Shown in pieces: positions 15,185 to 26,153 of a DNA stretch of 64,000 nucleotides (positions are counted from its first letter, which is position 1; the number at the start of each line of letters is the position of its first letter). The position numbers and the translations under genes were made by a program. Below the pieces are notes generated by a model. That model worked only from the letters and a program-made list of their open reading frames with translations, had not been told where the DNA came from and ran no database searches. Origin of the DNA: Lactobacillus xujianguonis (GTDB lineage: Bacteria; Bacillota; Bacilli; Lactobacillales; Lactobacillaceae); assembly GCF_004009905.1 (NCBI RefSeq), contig NZ_ML136878.1, forward strand, positions 16,911 to 80,910, given 5' to 3'.

Positions 15185-17039
15185 AGTAGTACCTCACTTC
15201 CTGCATTGCTGGCTTTGGCTTACGATCTGCAAATAATAAACCATCACCGGAAAATTCATTGTCAGCTAACCGATCATCAAAGTCGCCACCATAGCGCATG
15301 ACTTCTTGACCAGTAATTTTATCCTTAACTAAAATGGCCTGATCAATGTAATCCCAAATAAAGCCACCTAAGTATTGTGGGTACTTATCAATGAGCTCAA
15401 TGTATGAACCCATGCCACCGTCGGAATTACCCATATCGTGCATATACTCACATTCGACAAATGGCTTAGCTGGATCATGCTTAAGATATTCTTCAACATC
15501 TTTTGGTGGCATGTACATCCGACTTTCAAGATCTGAAATGCGATCGCGTAATTCTAGCACATGGCAAACACCTTCATAGTGCGTCAAACGGGTATCATCA
15601 TGTTTCTTATAAAACTCATTCATTTGAGCAATATCTTCACCAGCATAGGATTCATTTCCAAGTGACCAGAATAAAATCGCCGTGTGATTTTTGAAAGTTT
15701 CGTAATTTGTGCGAGCTCGATCAATGACCGCTGCGAGCCATTCTTGATGCGAACCAGGCACGTTGTAATCGGCATTAGCCCAAGTACCATGCGTTTCCAA
15801 GTTGTTTTCAGCCATCATATAGATACCAGCTTGGTCACACATTCCGTACCAAGGAATTTGATCTGAATAGTGACAAGTCCGCACCGCATTAATATGATTT
15901 GCTTGGAAAATTTGAATATCCTGCTTCATATCATCCATGGTGATAGCTCGACCACGCTTGGCATCCCATTCGTGGCGGTTTACACCGTTAATGATCAAGC
16001 GCTGACCATTCAAACGGACTACCTTGTTTTCATCAATTTCAATTCTTCTAAAGCCAAATTGATAAGGAATTAATTCGATTAACTGACCGCTTTCGTCATG
16101 GATTTCAATTAATAATTGATATAGATAAGGATCATGATTATCCCACAGATGAATTTGCTTAAACTCTTCATCCTTAAGTTCTAACTTTTTAGCTAGAGGA
16201 TACTCACAATCAAGCAGACTCTTGCCTTCTTCATCTTGAACTTTGACACGAACTTTACCTGCCAACTTACCAGTCAATTTCAGCGTAGCATTAAAAATGC
16301 CGGACTTAAAATCATCGTTGACCAGTGGCTTCAGCGCCAAGTCTTCCAAATGTGTTTCTGGTAATGCTAGCAGGCTAACATTACGGAAAATTCCAGAGAA
16401 GCGGAACATATCTTGATCTTCTAACCAAGAAGCAGTGCTGTGTTTGAATACTTCGACGGCTAACAGATTATCTTTGTCCTTAATAAAAGGCGTCAGATCA
16501 AATTCTGATGGTGTAAAACTATCTTCGGCATAGCCAACAAAGTGGCCGTTCAGCCACACGTACATGGCCCGCTCTACTCCCTCAAAATAAAGATGAATTG
16601 GTAAGCCGTGCATTTTTTCATCTAAATCAAAATGCTTAAGGTAGCAACCAACCGTATTATCTTTTCCCTGACTAAAAGAACCTTCTTGCTTGTCATCTGG
16701 ACGAAGGGCATAAGCAGGACGGCGATAGATCTTTCCTTCCCAAGGATAGCGATCGTTGATGTAATTGTTTTGGGCAAAACCTGTCATCTCGATTTCACTT
16801 GGCACTTCAATTTGAGTGAAATCATTGGTATCAAAGTTCGTGTGATAAAAGCCGGTTGGCCTTTCCATGGGATTTTTGGTAAATTTAAATTTCCACTGAC
16901 CATTCAAGCTTTGTTTCAAACTACTACGTTTATCTTGCCATTCACGATAATTGCGATAAAAGCAATGATCACTATGAGCCGGCAATTGATTAACCCGAAA
17001 AGTTTCTGGGTCATCCAGCCATTTAATATCTGCTTGCAT
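15168..17039 (-). CDS. lacL: Beta-galactosidase large subunit LacL (GH2)
   Basis: LacL carries the catalytic GH2 domains of the LacLM lactase. Motifs: sugar-binding domain with [33 protein letters not shown], acid/base Glu in [13 protein letters not shown] and nucleophile Glu in [20 protein letters not shown] 17039 is chosen because AGAAAGGAAA sits just upstream and the protein then starts [18 protein letters not shown], giving 623 residues; an ATG at 17063 is in frame but has no SD. A CRE-like site lies at 17071-17085, so glucose repression by CcpA is likely. It overlaps lacM. Confidence 0.97.
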   Translation of the reverse strand: MQADIKWLDDPETFRVNQLPAHSDHCFYRNYREWQDKRSSLKQSLNGQWKFKFTKNPMERPTGFYHTNFDTNDFTQIEVPSEIEMTGFAQNNYINDRYPWEGKIYRRPAYALRPDDKQEGSFSQGKDNTVGCYLKHFDLDEKMHGLPIHLYFEGVERAMYVWLNGHFVGYAEDSFTPSEFDLTPFIKDKDNLLAVEVFKHSTASWLEDQDMFRFSGIFRNVSLLALPETHLEDLALKPLVNDDFKSGIFNATLKLTGKLAGKVRVKVQDEEGKSLLDCEYPLAKKLELKDEEFKQIHLWDNHDPYLYQLLIEIHDESGQLIELIPYQFGFRRIEIDENKVVRLNGQRLIINGVNRHEWDAKRGRAITMDDMKQDIQIFQANHINAVRTCHYSDQIPWYGMCDQAGIYMMAENNLETHGTWANADYNVPGSHQEWLAAVIDRARTNYETFKNHTAILFWSLGNESYAGEDIAQMNEFYKKHDDTRLTHYEGVCHVLELRDRISDLESRMYMPPKDVEEYLKHDPAKPFVECEYMHDMGNSDGGMGSYIELIDKYPQYLGGFIWDYIDQAILVKDKITGQEVMRYGGDFDDRLADNEFSGDGLLFADRKPKPAMQEVRYYYGLHK

Positions 17040-17456
17040 ACATTTCCTTTCTATTTCCCTCATGCCGCTATTATAGCGCTTACATATGATGGTAAAAAGG
17101 ATTTTTTAGTAAAGATTAGTAAATCTTTCGTTTATTACTATCAATTTAAAGCTATACAAGTGCTTTATATTCATTCTGTTTGTGCTGAATTTTATTATTT
17201 GGGCACTTGTATATAATTAAAAGCTAATATCGATAAGTGTTATTCTATTATTCAATAATATTAATTATATCCACGTATGTTATTCCAAACATTACAGGCT
17301 TGTTTTTCATTTTTCAGCTTGATGTATAGATATTTATAGGCTTGTATAAACAAAAATAACAGAATTTAAAATTACTTTAACTCAATTGCAGATACTATGA
17401 TATATGAGAACTGTTATTAAATTAAGTGATGAGTAATTGAAATTAAGGCGAGAGAT
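17040..17456. other. Intergenic region between lacL and the broken adhesin gene
   Basis: This gap of about 417 bases holds the lacL SD and CRE on the left and the SD AAGGCGAGAG of the adhesin remnant on the right. The centre is very A/T-rich with no open frame, RNA gene or clear repeat. The long plus-strand frame that enters it from inside lacL is an antisense shadow. Confidence 0.6.
17071..17085 (-). promoter_or_regulatory. CRE (catabolite-responsive element) of lacLM
   Basis: The minus strand reads ATGTAAGCGCTATAA, one mismatch from WTGWAARCGYWWWCW. It lies 32-46 bases before the lacL start, where CcpA binding would block the promoter. Confidence 0.7.
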
Positions 17457-20400
17457 ATGAAACATAAGAATGATAATTTATTCAATGAGAAACTATATGG
17501 TAAACAAAAATTTGGTTTCAGAAAGTTATCTGTTGGCTTAGCTGCAGTGGCTTTGGGGACTAGCTTTTTAATCAGTAACGGCGAACTAGTTCATGCTGAT
17601 GCTGCTAAGAATGGCGATCAAGCTGAAATAGTTCAAGACCAAAAGCAAGGTAATCAAGCAAGTGAACATGGCGTAAATTACCTTTCTTCAAATAAAGGTG
17701 TGTCTGCTGATCAACAAAATAATGATGGTTCAGTTACAACTGAAGATCGTGTTCAATCTTCTGCCGGAGATGCTCATACCAATAAAAAAGATACTAATGA
17801 ATTAGTTAAAGCTAATCAAACTGATAATCAAGAAAATGTTGAACAAGATGTTGCTAAAACTACTACTTTGAAGGTAGAGCGTAATTCTGAGTCTGGTTCT
17901 CTTTTAAAGCAATTTTTTAAAGAGAATAAGGAAGAATCAACTACAACTTATAAATCAACAGTAAGCGTCGATAATAAAAACAATCCAACGGAAGACATGC
18001 AAGCAGGTATCAGTTGGAAAGACATCACGATTAAAGTCGATATTAATAATGCACCTATTGGATTTAATTAACCAATTACTTTCCAAGTCACAGCTAAAAA
18101 TAATGCTGACCATTTAATAACTTCTGATACTATCGATAGCAATGACAGCGAATGGAGTTTCCAGAATATTGGCGATAACACATATATTGCCACATTTCTT
18201 AAATCTAATAAGCAACCTGAAAGTTTTTCCGCAACAATTAGTGTCAGAAGTGACAAAGATATTCAACTGAATACCGACATCCCTATCGAAATTAAATTAT
18301 CATATCCAAATAATCAAAGCAAAACTAAGTCAGCATTCACAGCTAAGTTCACTCCTTATCAAGATCATATAAAGAAAGAAGAAATTCTCAAAGGCTTTAA
18401 ACTTGGTGAAACTACTGTAAAAAAAGAAGTTGGTTATAGAAATATCTCAAACACAGATCTACAAGCCAACAATCTTTCCGCAGATGATACTACAATTTCT
18501 GTCCTTCAATGGGGCATGTATTTTAATTACGGAAATAGAGTACCAAAAATTAAAGATTTAGTAGACACCTATTTCAAAGCAGTTTTTGGAGGTAATCAAG
18601 TCATCTTACCGTCTTCAATCAAAGTTTATGAAGTACCTGATGAATTAGTTCATGATAATGGTAACGATATCCGTCATGGATTGATGACAAAATTGACCCT
18701 AACCATCCAAATAGCAAAACATACTATCAAGAGATCATAACTGCCGCTCATAAAAGAACTCCTTTTGATAAATATTTACGAGATCACACATCTCAAGATA
18801 AGACTTCGATTGTATTTTCTCAGCCAGGGACAGATAAGCTTTTCACTATCGATAACGACTCTAGTTATTCAAAATATGCGTATTTTATTCAATTAGATAT
18901 AGTTTTACCACGCACTGATACTTCTAACGGTATCCCATATAATGTAACCAGTACTTTCTGGGCTGAAGGATCTAAAAAAGCACCAGAAGTTATTCATTGG
19001 AATAATCATGGTACAGGAAGCGGTACTAGTTCTGATGTTCATCATCAATATGCCTACTTAGGTTTTCATGATGATACTAACAACAACTATATTTCTACTA
19101 GTGGTAAGAAGGTTAGCCAATTTCTTGATTCTGAAGAAAAGCCGGTGGGAAACCAAGGTAAAGATTACCTTTCTACTCAATATCAGTACACCACAAATTT
19201 TGACACCAATCATCCTATAAAATTTGAATCTGTAGCAGACATCATCTCTAGCTTGCAAATTCAAGGATATATTTTTGTAGGTGCTACAAAATATGGAGAT
19301 TCAAATCCTATAATCCATAGGAATGATCAAGGTAATGTAAGAGCCGCCGATAGTTCTGAACTTTCTTTTGGTACTTTTGATCAAGACGAAAATACTGACC
19401 AAAACTTTGTTTTACATTTTGTTCATAAAACAACAACAGAAACTCAAGAAACTACTATTAAAGAAATCATTAATTATCAGTATGGCAACGGACCACATAA
19501 AGGTGCAATTCCTCAACACAATTTGCCATCTGGAACTATAACTAATAAGACTATCACCTATACCAGAAGCAGAACCGTCGATAAGGTTAATGTCCACAAT
19601 AATAGTACCCGGTCATCATGGAAATCTACCGATAATAACCGTTCTTCCTTCGATACTATTACTTTACCTAATTCCATGCCTAGCTATGATGGTAATCAAG
19701 TTGGACTATACAAACTTGATCGGTCAGGAATTACTGTTGTTAAATCTGTAGACAATTCTTCTAAAACCAGCTCTTCCATCCCTTCAATTAACAAAAAAGA
19801 TGATGAAGTTAAAATCAGTGAAATAAATCCTTCTGATTATCAAAGCGACGGCGTAACTACTATATTCACAATCACCGTTCCATATAAACTTAATGAGAAC
19901 ATCCACGTTCACTACATCGATGAAGAAACTGGTGACGAAATCAATCATGAAAATAATCCGAATGTTGATGATTCACAATTGATCACAGAATACACTGGTA
20001 AGCCAAACGAAAGAAGAATCAATCTCGCCCCAGCTTCTGTTTAACAATTAACTGATCTTGGCTATGTCTTTGACAGGGATGCTACAGTCAATGGTTCAGA
20101 TAGTCATAAAACTATTGCAGATCTAGCCACTAAGAACTTTAAACCTGATCAAAATGGTAATTCATATGACAGTATGTACCTCACCTTCGATAACACCGAA
20201 GATCCAGATGACCAAAACTACTACGTTTACCTTTACCACGGCACTAAAGACGGTCAAACTCAAACTAAGCAAATTCAAGAAGTAATTCGCTATGTTGAAG
20301 AAGGTACTAACCATGAGATTGCTCCAGCTCATCAAACTTCAACGATTACTTTCACCAGAACAGAAGAACAAGATGCAGTAACTGGCGATTTTATTAAATG

Positions 20401-21071
20401 GTCAAACTGGAACGCATCAATTAATACCTTTGCAGCAGTCAATAATCCTAAAGTTGCCAACTACACCGTTGATGCCAAGAACGTTAGTCAAAAGCTTAAT
20501 GGTTCAACCACATCCTTTGCAACTATCACTGCTGATCAAGTCAACGCTATCAACTTCACCCAAGATATGATCAACAATTTGCCAGAAAAAGGTGTCGCTC
20601 AACTTGAGATCGTGGTTCCTTACACCTCAAACTACCTCACCTTCAAATAACCCTGGCACTCCAACCAATCCACCAACTCCTACTAATCCAGTAGTTCAAC
20701 CATCAATTCCAGTTGAACCACTTCCTGATAAACCGGTCATTCCAACAGGCAGGGATAAGCAAAGCTCTCAACCAAAATCAGATATTCCTGATTCTTATGT
20801 AACTCCTCACTCTAATTTGGTTAATAAGAATGGCAAAAATAATAAAACCAAGAAGACTAATAAAACTTCTAACCATCACTCTAATTCCTACACTCCATTT
20901 GCAACGCATGAAAACCACAATGATCATCAAGTCCCAGTTCACTCTGGTCAAACAGTATTGCCAGAAACTGGTGAAAAGAAATCCAACTCTAACCTTGGTA
21001 TCATTGGTTTAAGTCTTGCTGCAGCTCTTGCTCTCTTTGGCCTTTCAGGTTACAGAAAGCACAACGATTAA
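17457..21071 (+). pseudogene. YSIRK/LPxTG mucus-binding-type adhesin, disrupted by two stops and two frameshifts
   Basis: Read through its lesions this is one cell-wall adhesin. It has a YSIRK-type signal (FGFRKLSVGLAAVALG, ending VHAD), a long non-repetitive region, Mub-like modules (IHVHYIDEETGDEINHENN; IQEVIRYVEEGTNHEIAP), a proline-rich wall spacer (PGTPTNPPTPTNP) and a sorting signal LPETGEKK with hydrophobic helix and RKHND tail. Lesions are TAA at 18069-18071, a net -1 frameshift near 18680, TAA at 20042-20044, and a +1/-2 frameshift near 20620-20640. Coding quality is continuous on both sides of each break, so decay looks recent. The longest intact piece is 19145-20041. Confidence 0.9.
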
Positions 21072-21087
21072 GTTAGTTAGTTTTAAT

Positions 21088-21134
21088 AAAAAAAAGAGCA
21101 AAGATTTTTCTCTTGAAGTTCTTTGCTCTTTTTT
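21088..21134 (+). terminator. Terminator after the adhesin remnant
   Basis: GAGCAAAGA and TCTTTGCTC form the stem, flanked by A- and T-runs, 17 bases after the final adhesin stop codon. Confidence 0.75.
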
Positions 21135-21211
21135 AGCTAGAAATAAAATATTTTTTAGTCATGTAGATATTCAAATATCTCCAAGGCATAATAAAGATAG
21201 AGGTAAAAAAT

Positions 21212-21433
21212 ATGACGAATAATACTAACCAAGAACTTAACAACGAAAAAATGCTATGCCATATCGACAAGCGCTTTGATGATATTGACGTTAAGTTCGA
21301 ACAGATAAATTCTAAATTCGAACAGGTCAACACCTAATTCGAAAAGCAAAAAGTCTGGATGATAACTACAGCCATTTCCATCGCGGCTGCAAGTTGTACC
21401 ATTATTGACTTTCTTTTGAAGTTTATTAAATAA
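21212..21433 (+). pseudogene. Small holin/XhlA-like protein with internal stop
   Basis: ATG 21212 has SD AGAGGT. The frame reads an N-terminal amphipathic helix with a repeated register (FDDIDVKFEQINSKFEQVN), meets TAA at 21335-21337, then continues FEKQKVWMITTAISIAAASC and a hydrophobic helix ending at TAA 21431. Read through, it is a ~72-residue coiled-coil plus one transmembrane segment, the plan of XhlA-type holin-like or DUF-type small membrane proteins. The internal TAA probably replaced a Lys, Gln or Glu codon. Function is uncertain; no phage genes are nearby. Confidence 0.6.
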
Positions 21434-21450
21434 ACAATTTTACGCAAAAT

Positions 21451-21495
21451 AAAAAGATATTAATGATTATAAATATAATAATTAATATCTTTTTT
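21451..21495. terminator. Bidirectional terminator between the holin-like remnant and the SPFH gene
   Basis: AAAGATATTAAT and ATTAATATCTTT form a 12-bp stem with A-run and T-run on the two sides, placed between two convergent genes. Confidence 0.8.
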
Positions 21496-21504
21496 CGTTA
21501 TCTT

Positions 21505-22380
21505 TTATTCAGCATTGTCGCCGCTTTGATCCCAAACTTTTTTGATGACTGGAACCTTACCTAAATCGGTCATTTCATCCTTACCGACAACAATTAAGTT
21601 GTTTGGACCTTGAGCTAATTGGTTAAAGCTGTCTAAACTTTGGTTTCTGAAGTAACCTTCACCAGCGTTAGACAAAGCTTCTTGCAACTTATTAACTCTG
21701 TAGGCATCAGCATCAGCTTGCGTCTTAACCGCTTCAGCTTGGGCTTTAGCAGTAGCCACTAAAGCATCGTTCTTAGCTTTAGTAGTCATTTCAATTGTCC
21801 GTGCTTCACCTTCAGCCTTAGCGATGGCAGCTGTCTTTTCACGGTCAGCAGTTAATTGCTTGTCCATGGCCTTTTGAATTTCAGGACTTGGAAGCAATTC
21901 ATCAACGTTAACCCGGACAACACGGATACCATAGATATCGGTTAAATCACCAGTTGCCGTAAACAATTGATCATTGATTTCTTTAGTGGAACCAAGAGCA
22001 GCATTTAAATCCATCCGTCCAATAATGTCACGCAAGTGACCACGGATTAATTGCACCATTGATTCAACTGAGTCAGTGTTGTTGTAGAAGTATCTGTATG
22101 AATCAGTTACTAGGTAGTTTAAAGTTAAACTAGTAGTAATTTCGGCGTTATCTTTGGTAATAATTGAATATTTAGAAATTTCAAGTGGTTGCAAGGCCAA
22201 AGGAACTTTGCGAATTCTTTGGAAAAGTGGCCAGATAAACACAAAACCAGCTTTAACTGTTTTGGAGTACTTACCCAAAGTTTCTACCAGACCTTCATTG
22301 TTTTGTGGGACAATGCGGAAACCACATACAACATAAACTAAAATTAAAACAACTAGAATAGCGAAAATAATACCCATCAT
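21505..22380 (-). CDS. SPFH-domain (stomatin/prohibitin-like) membrane protein
   Basis: The 291-residue protein has one N-terminal membrane anchor (IIFAILVVLILVYVVCGF) and a Band-7/SPFH domain with IVPQNNEGLVETLGKYSKTV and LRDIIGRMDLNAALGSTKEI. A coiled-coil segment rich in KA/EA (residues about 185-235) follows. Such proteins organise membrane microdomains and attend membrane proteases. ATG 22380 has SD GGAGGAA; an earlier in-frame TTG lacks one. It follows the RelB-like gene by 17 bases and probably shares its transcript. Confidence 0.92.
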   Translation of the reverse strand: MMGIIFAILVVLILVYVVCGFRIVPQNNEGLVETLGKYSKTVKAGFVFIWPLFQRIRKVPLALQPLEISKYSIITKDNAEITTSLTLNYLVTDSYRYFYNNTDSVESMVQLIRGHLRDIIGRMDLNAALGSTKEINDQLFTATGDLTDIYGIRVVRVNVDELLPSPEIQKAMDKQLTADREKTAAIAKAEGEARTIEMTTKAKNDALVATAKAQAEAVKTQADADAYRVNKLQEALSNAGEGYFRNQSLDSFNQLAQGPNNLIVVGKDEMTDLGKVPVIKKVWDQSGDNAE

Positions 22381-22397
22381 ATTTCCTCCAAGGAGCA

Positions 22398-22715
22398 TTA
22401 CTCCTCTTTCTTTGAATCTTTAGCTTTTTCAGCTTCACTAACTAATCTGCCTAAAGAGATATCTTCATCTGAGTTTAAGCGATTGAGTTTCTGATTAATA
22501 TATTCAGTAAACTCATACTTGTTCATCTGATCAAGATTATCCCAGGCATTTGGTATTTCCACTCTGAAGGGAATGCCATTGTGTAAGATAATTTGGTCAT
22601 AAAACATATTAATTGCAGTTGCAGAGTTAAGACCAAGCTTCTTCAGAATCTCTTCTGCTTTTTCCTTCTTTTCTGGACTCATGCGGACATAAAGGCCAGA
22701 TGTTTTTTCAGCCAT
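22398..22715 (-). CDS. RelB/DinJ-family antitoxin, without adjacent toxin
   Basis: The 105-residue protein has a ribbon-helix-helix start (LYVRMSPEKKEKAEEILKKLGLNSATAINMFYDQIILHNGIPF), which is the standard RelB/DinJ DNA-binding region, then a variable acidic/basic tail. SD AAGGAGGG precedes ATG 22715, and a TATAAT lies upstream within the decayed DUF2207 gene. The next gene is an SPFH protein rather than a RelE/YafQ toxin, and no toxin-like frame is visible on either side. It may be an orphan antitoxin or a repurposed regulator. Confidence 0.88.
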   Translation of the reverse strand: MAEKTSGLYVRMSPEKKEKAEEILKKLGLNSATAINMFYDQIILHNGIPFRVEIPNAWDNLDQMNKYEFTEYINQKLNRLNSDEDISLGRLVSEAEKAKDSKKEE

Positions 22716-22745
22716 ATGAATCCCTCCTTTTTGAGCTTATTAATA

Positions 22746-24628
22746 TTATATATCGAATGCATATCGTTTGCGAATACTTTTGTAAAATATTTTTTTAAAG
22801 GCACCACCTCCGGAATCTCCGCCAGAAAAGCCACCTGAATCCCCTGACTTTGAACTGGAATTGGAACCACTAGAGACATCGATCGCTGCTTCTCCAGCCC
22901 CAAAGCATGACGAGAAGTTTTGAGCAAAGCCACCTTGCCAGGACTGTAATAGGTTGCTGCAAAGTCAAAGCCAGCGCTGTATAACACTTCTTGACCGAAT
23001 TCTACCTTTAATTGCTTCAAGACTTTTTTAGCTAAACCAAAGGCAACCGCATAAGGCATAATATCTTCCCACAGGATGATATCGCCAACATTTCTCATTC
23101 TAAAATGACCAACATCCGCCAGCATTTTCTTAAAACCGCGCACTTGGTTAGTCATCTCCGCACCCTTTTGGGTGTATATGGAAATCCGTTTTTTAGAAAT
23201 ATAAATCATTAGAATTAGATTTAGTAGAGCTAAGGCTAAAGCTCCAATTAAGAAGCCAATTGGTAATTTGGCAAAGGCAAGACTAAAGAGAGCCGCTCCG
23301 ATACTAATCATCACGGCAAAGCCATCAAAGATCTGAAAAAAGAATTTATCATCAAGCATTTTTTATCAAAGTAGCCTTCGCGCTCAGCTCTGGTTTCTCC
23401 AGCATCTAGCCACCTGAGATAGATATCATATAAGTGCCTTGCTTCACTATTATGCTTCAGATCATAGGTAGTAAAACTCTTCCCATCACCAATTCTTCTG
23501 AAGAGATATCCTAGCAATTGCTGGCGATTCAATAATGAACTATCAAGCAAAGTAATCCAATAATAGGTCGTTTTATGGAGTTTACCTTGCTCAAAGGGCT
23601 CGATTTTTAATTTATGCTTGCCCGCCAAATACATTAGATAAGCCGTAAAAGCGGGAAATTTCTTATCATTGGTAGGAAAGGCAAATTCTCGACCCTTATC
23701 TAAAACTAAGGCCATGACTGGATCAACTGCTGGAATTTCATAATTACGCTTTAGTTCAGACTCTTTCTTGGGAAAGGCACCTTTCTTTTTCTTTCTGATG
23801 AGAGCATAAATTCCCCAAATTGAGAAAAAGGCACTAATTCCCCAAGCGAAAAAGGACTTAAATTCCGCAATATGACGTGTACGGTTAGCTTCGTCGGCCA
23901 ACTGCTTTTCTTCATCAAGAACATCTTGGCGCCGATAATCAGATGATTCATTTAACTCGGTGACACTTGTTGGAAACAGTGCGTGAACTTCGATATCCTG
24001 GTGGTCTGCCATCTTTTTGTCAGTCAGAACGATTTTTCCTTGGCGTGGCAACACATCAATATAACTATTTAAGTCACCGTGAGCCCATGCCTTCAGACCT
24101 TTAACAGGTTTAGCAAATATTACCTCAGCTTTAACATTGTGCAAGGGGACATCCCAACCGTATCCGATAATTTTAAAATTAAGCTCGGCAGTATCAGCCC
24201 AATTTTTGATCGCATTAGTTAAGATAGCGGTAAACAACCGTCAGTTTGCTGCCATCTTTAATGCGGTGGTAGATTCTGAAATCATAATCTCCACCACTAT
24301 AATGTTCTAACTCATAAGTGTTGTTGGCATTACTCTTGCTTTTTTTAATCTGTTGAGTCTTGCCCTTACTAATGATTGCAACTTTAGGTTGTTCAAGTGT
24401 CTGATAATCTTCCAAATCTTGACTATAAAATACACCATGAGCCTTACCATTGAAGCTATAACTAATTCGTCGTTCCATCTGCAAAGAACCATTAGACTGC
24501 ACCTTGGCTTTGACATGAACCGACGTAATATCGTAATCTGGCCCATCAGCTTTGACTGGTTGATTACTAATTATCAGGAAACTAATTAGCATCGTACAAA
24601 AAGTGATGAGCTTAGTTATTCTTTTCAT
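22746..24628 (-). pseudogene. DUF2207 membrane protein, disrupted by at least three frameshifts
   Basis: Three overlapping frames form one DUF2207 (YciQ-like) protein. It begins with a signal peptide (ITKLITFCTMLISFLIISNQPVKADG) and an extracellular beta domain starting YDITSVHVKAKVQSNGSLQM. It continues through membrane and cytoplasmic segments and ends in the typical glycine/serine-rich tail (GDSGGFSGGDSGGGAF). Frame changes occur near 24225, in a six-base T-run at 23359-23364 (one extra base would restore frame), and near 22940. The usual stop straight after the GGGAF tail also seems lost, running on to 22746. Start ATG 24628 has a fair SD. Confidence 0.85.
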
Positions 24629-25337
24629 ACGTATTTTCCTCTGTTATGTATCTTGTTTTCCTAAATATAGCAGAAAATCGTCTCGATGACTACTCCTGAA
24701 AGGGTTTTAGGCTGTTTTTCATTCAGAAATAGCTAAAAAATCCTGTTTAATTTTGGTAATTGATTATTAGGAAGATGTTTAATCATCTCGATGCGCAAAA
24801 TTGGGGTGCTAAAAGGTATAGGAGTAGGGCATTAAAAAATTGCAAAAAAGGTGGAATCAAAACATTGTTACAACGGGGTTACTAAAGCATTTTTGAATTT
24901 CTCATTTGCACAAAATTGGGTATAAAAAATTGCAAAAACAAATTGCATTTTTTACTTATTTTTTTGAATCTTTTTGCCAGCTTAAATACCCCAAAGTATT
25001 CACACACTAAAGTAAAGTTTGAGTAAAATTTAAAATGTTATATACAAGCTCTATATTTCATATACATAATTTCTATACAATTTTAGACTAAAAATTTCGA
25101 AGACTTTATTCTTCTATAAAACCATATAGATCATCTATACAATTTATATAGTTTATCTATAATTCTTGATTAAACGAACCATAAATAGCTTCGCCTTCTA
25201 TAAAATTATAGATATTGTATATAATTTATCTATACAACCTCTATATTTAACTTTTCTAATTTTCTTTAAAGTAGCTTGCCTAGTCTATCTGATCCGCTAT
25301 AATCATAAAGATGATTAAACAGAAGGGAATTTTTTGA
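24629..25337. other. A/T-rich gene-free region with short repeats
   Basis: This gap of about 700 bases has no credible gene. Its first half repeats the pair GCRCAAAATTGGG ... AAAAAATTGCAAAAA (24792-24850 and 24907-24938). Its second half (about 25070-25250) is crowded with CTATA-type words such as TCTATACAA (three copies), TATAGAT and TCTATATTT, in both orientations. A TATAAT-like box near 25300 and SD AGAAGGGAA serve the following TraX-like gene. No function is assigned; a protein-binding array or decayed element is possible. Confidence 0.55.
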
Positions 25338-26104
25338 ATGAAATCACGAAATTTTAGTCTTGACGGCAATCAGCTAAAATTAATTGCGGTTGTCTTCATG
25401 ATTTTTGACCACATCTACAGCTATCTGCTCCTTGATGTCTTGCCAGCCTGGTGCAGTTTAATTGCTCGCTTTGTGGCGCCTCTATTTGTTTTTATGCTAG
25501 TTGAAGGATTTTTCCATACTTCTAGTCGCAAGCGCCACTTAATTCGAATCATTGAAGCAGCAGCGATTACTTGGATTGGTGAAATCATCATCAACTTTGC
25601 CTTTCATAATGTCGATCCGCTCACTCATAAGATGACGATTTATTCTTTACTTGAAGGCAATAATATCTTGGTCACCTTAGCAATTTACTTAGGTATCATG
25701 TGGGCCTTGGAATTATTCAGAGAAAATAAAAAACGCTGGTATTATCTTCTACTAGCACTTGTCTTAATGGTCATTAGTTTGATGTTTGAAGGTAGGCTTT
25801 ACCTACTGCCAGTTCTATTAATCTTTTACTTCGCCTATCACAAGCCTGCAATTGAATCAATTGGAATTTTCATCTGGTGTCTCTTGCTCTTCATTAAAGC
25901 AGTGATGAACGCCAATAATCCCGGGGTTTCACTTTATTCTAGTCTAACTTTTGATAGTGAATGGATGTGATCAACGTTATACCGTTGATTTTGCTTTACA
26001 ATGGACAACGCGGTAAGAAAAGCTGGATCACCAAATACTTCTTCTACATCATCTACCCTGTCCACTTATGGATTTTGATGATTTTACATTATATTTTCTT
26101 ATAA
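25338..26104 (+). pseudogene. TraX-family membrane protein, frameshifted near its 3' end
   Basis: The open part encodes a polytopic protein starting FSLDGNQLKLIAVVFMIFDH and LVEGFFHTSSRKRHLIRI, the TraX family pattern (a membrane acetyltransferase-like fold first described for F-pilin acetylation). After residue 210 the frame ends at TGA in ATGTGATC. One frame over, the text continues VINVIPLILLYNGQRGKKSW and KYFFYIIYPVHLWILMILH to TAA 26102-26104, which is the normal family C-terminus. One base has therefore been lost or gained near 25965. The truncated 210-residue product lacks the last two helices. Confidence 0.82.
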
Positions 26105-26108
26105 AAAT

Positions 26109-26145
26109 AAGCAGCTACTCTTCTTCTGAGAGTAACTGCTTTTTA
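26109..26145. terminator. Repeated terminator hairpin, copy 1
   Basis: AAGCAGCTACTCT-TCTTCTG-AGAGTAACTGCTTTTT. The same 36 bases occur at 32352-32387 and a variant with a shorter loop at 28626-28662. It ends the TraX-like and the convergent LysR transcripts. Confidence 0.85.
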
Positions 26146-26153
26146 ATTTTAAT

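Noticed and set aside
15391..16073. Several 60-67-residue plus-strand frames in lacL
   Set aside because: They are shadows of the GH2 coding sequence.
16632..17216. 194-residue plus-strand frame antisense to lacL
   Set aside because: It overlaps a certain gene, lacks an SD and has no protein-like domain pattern.
22740..22780. CGATATGCATTCG as a RelB operator palindrome
   Set aside because: The arms are offset by one base and do not form a true dyad; only the TATAAT there is convincing.
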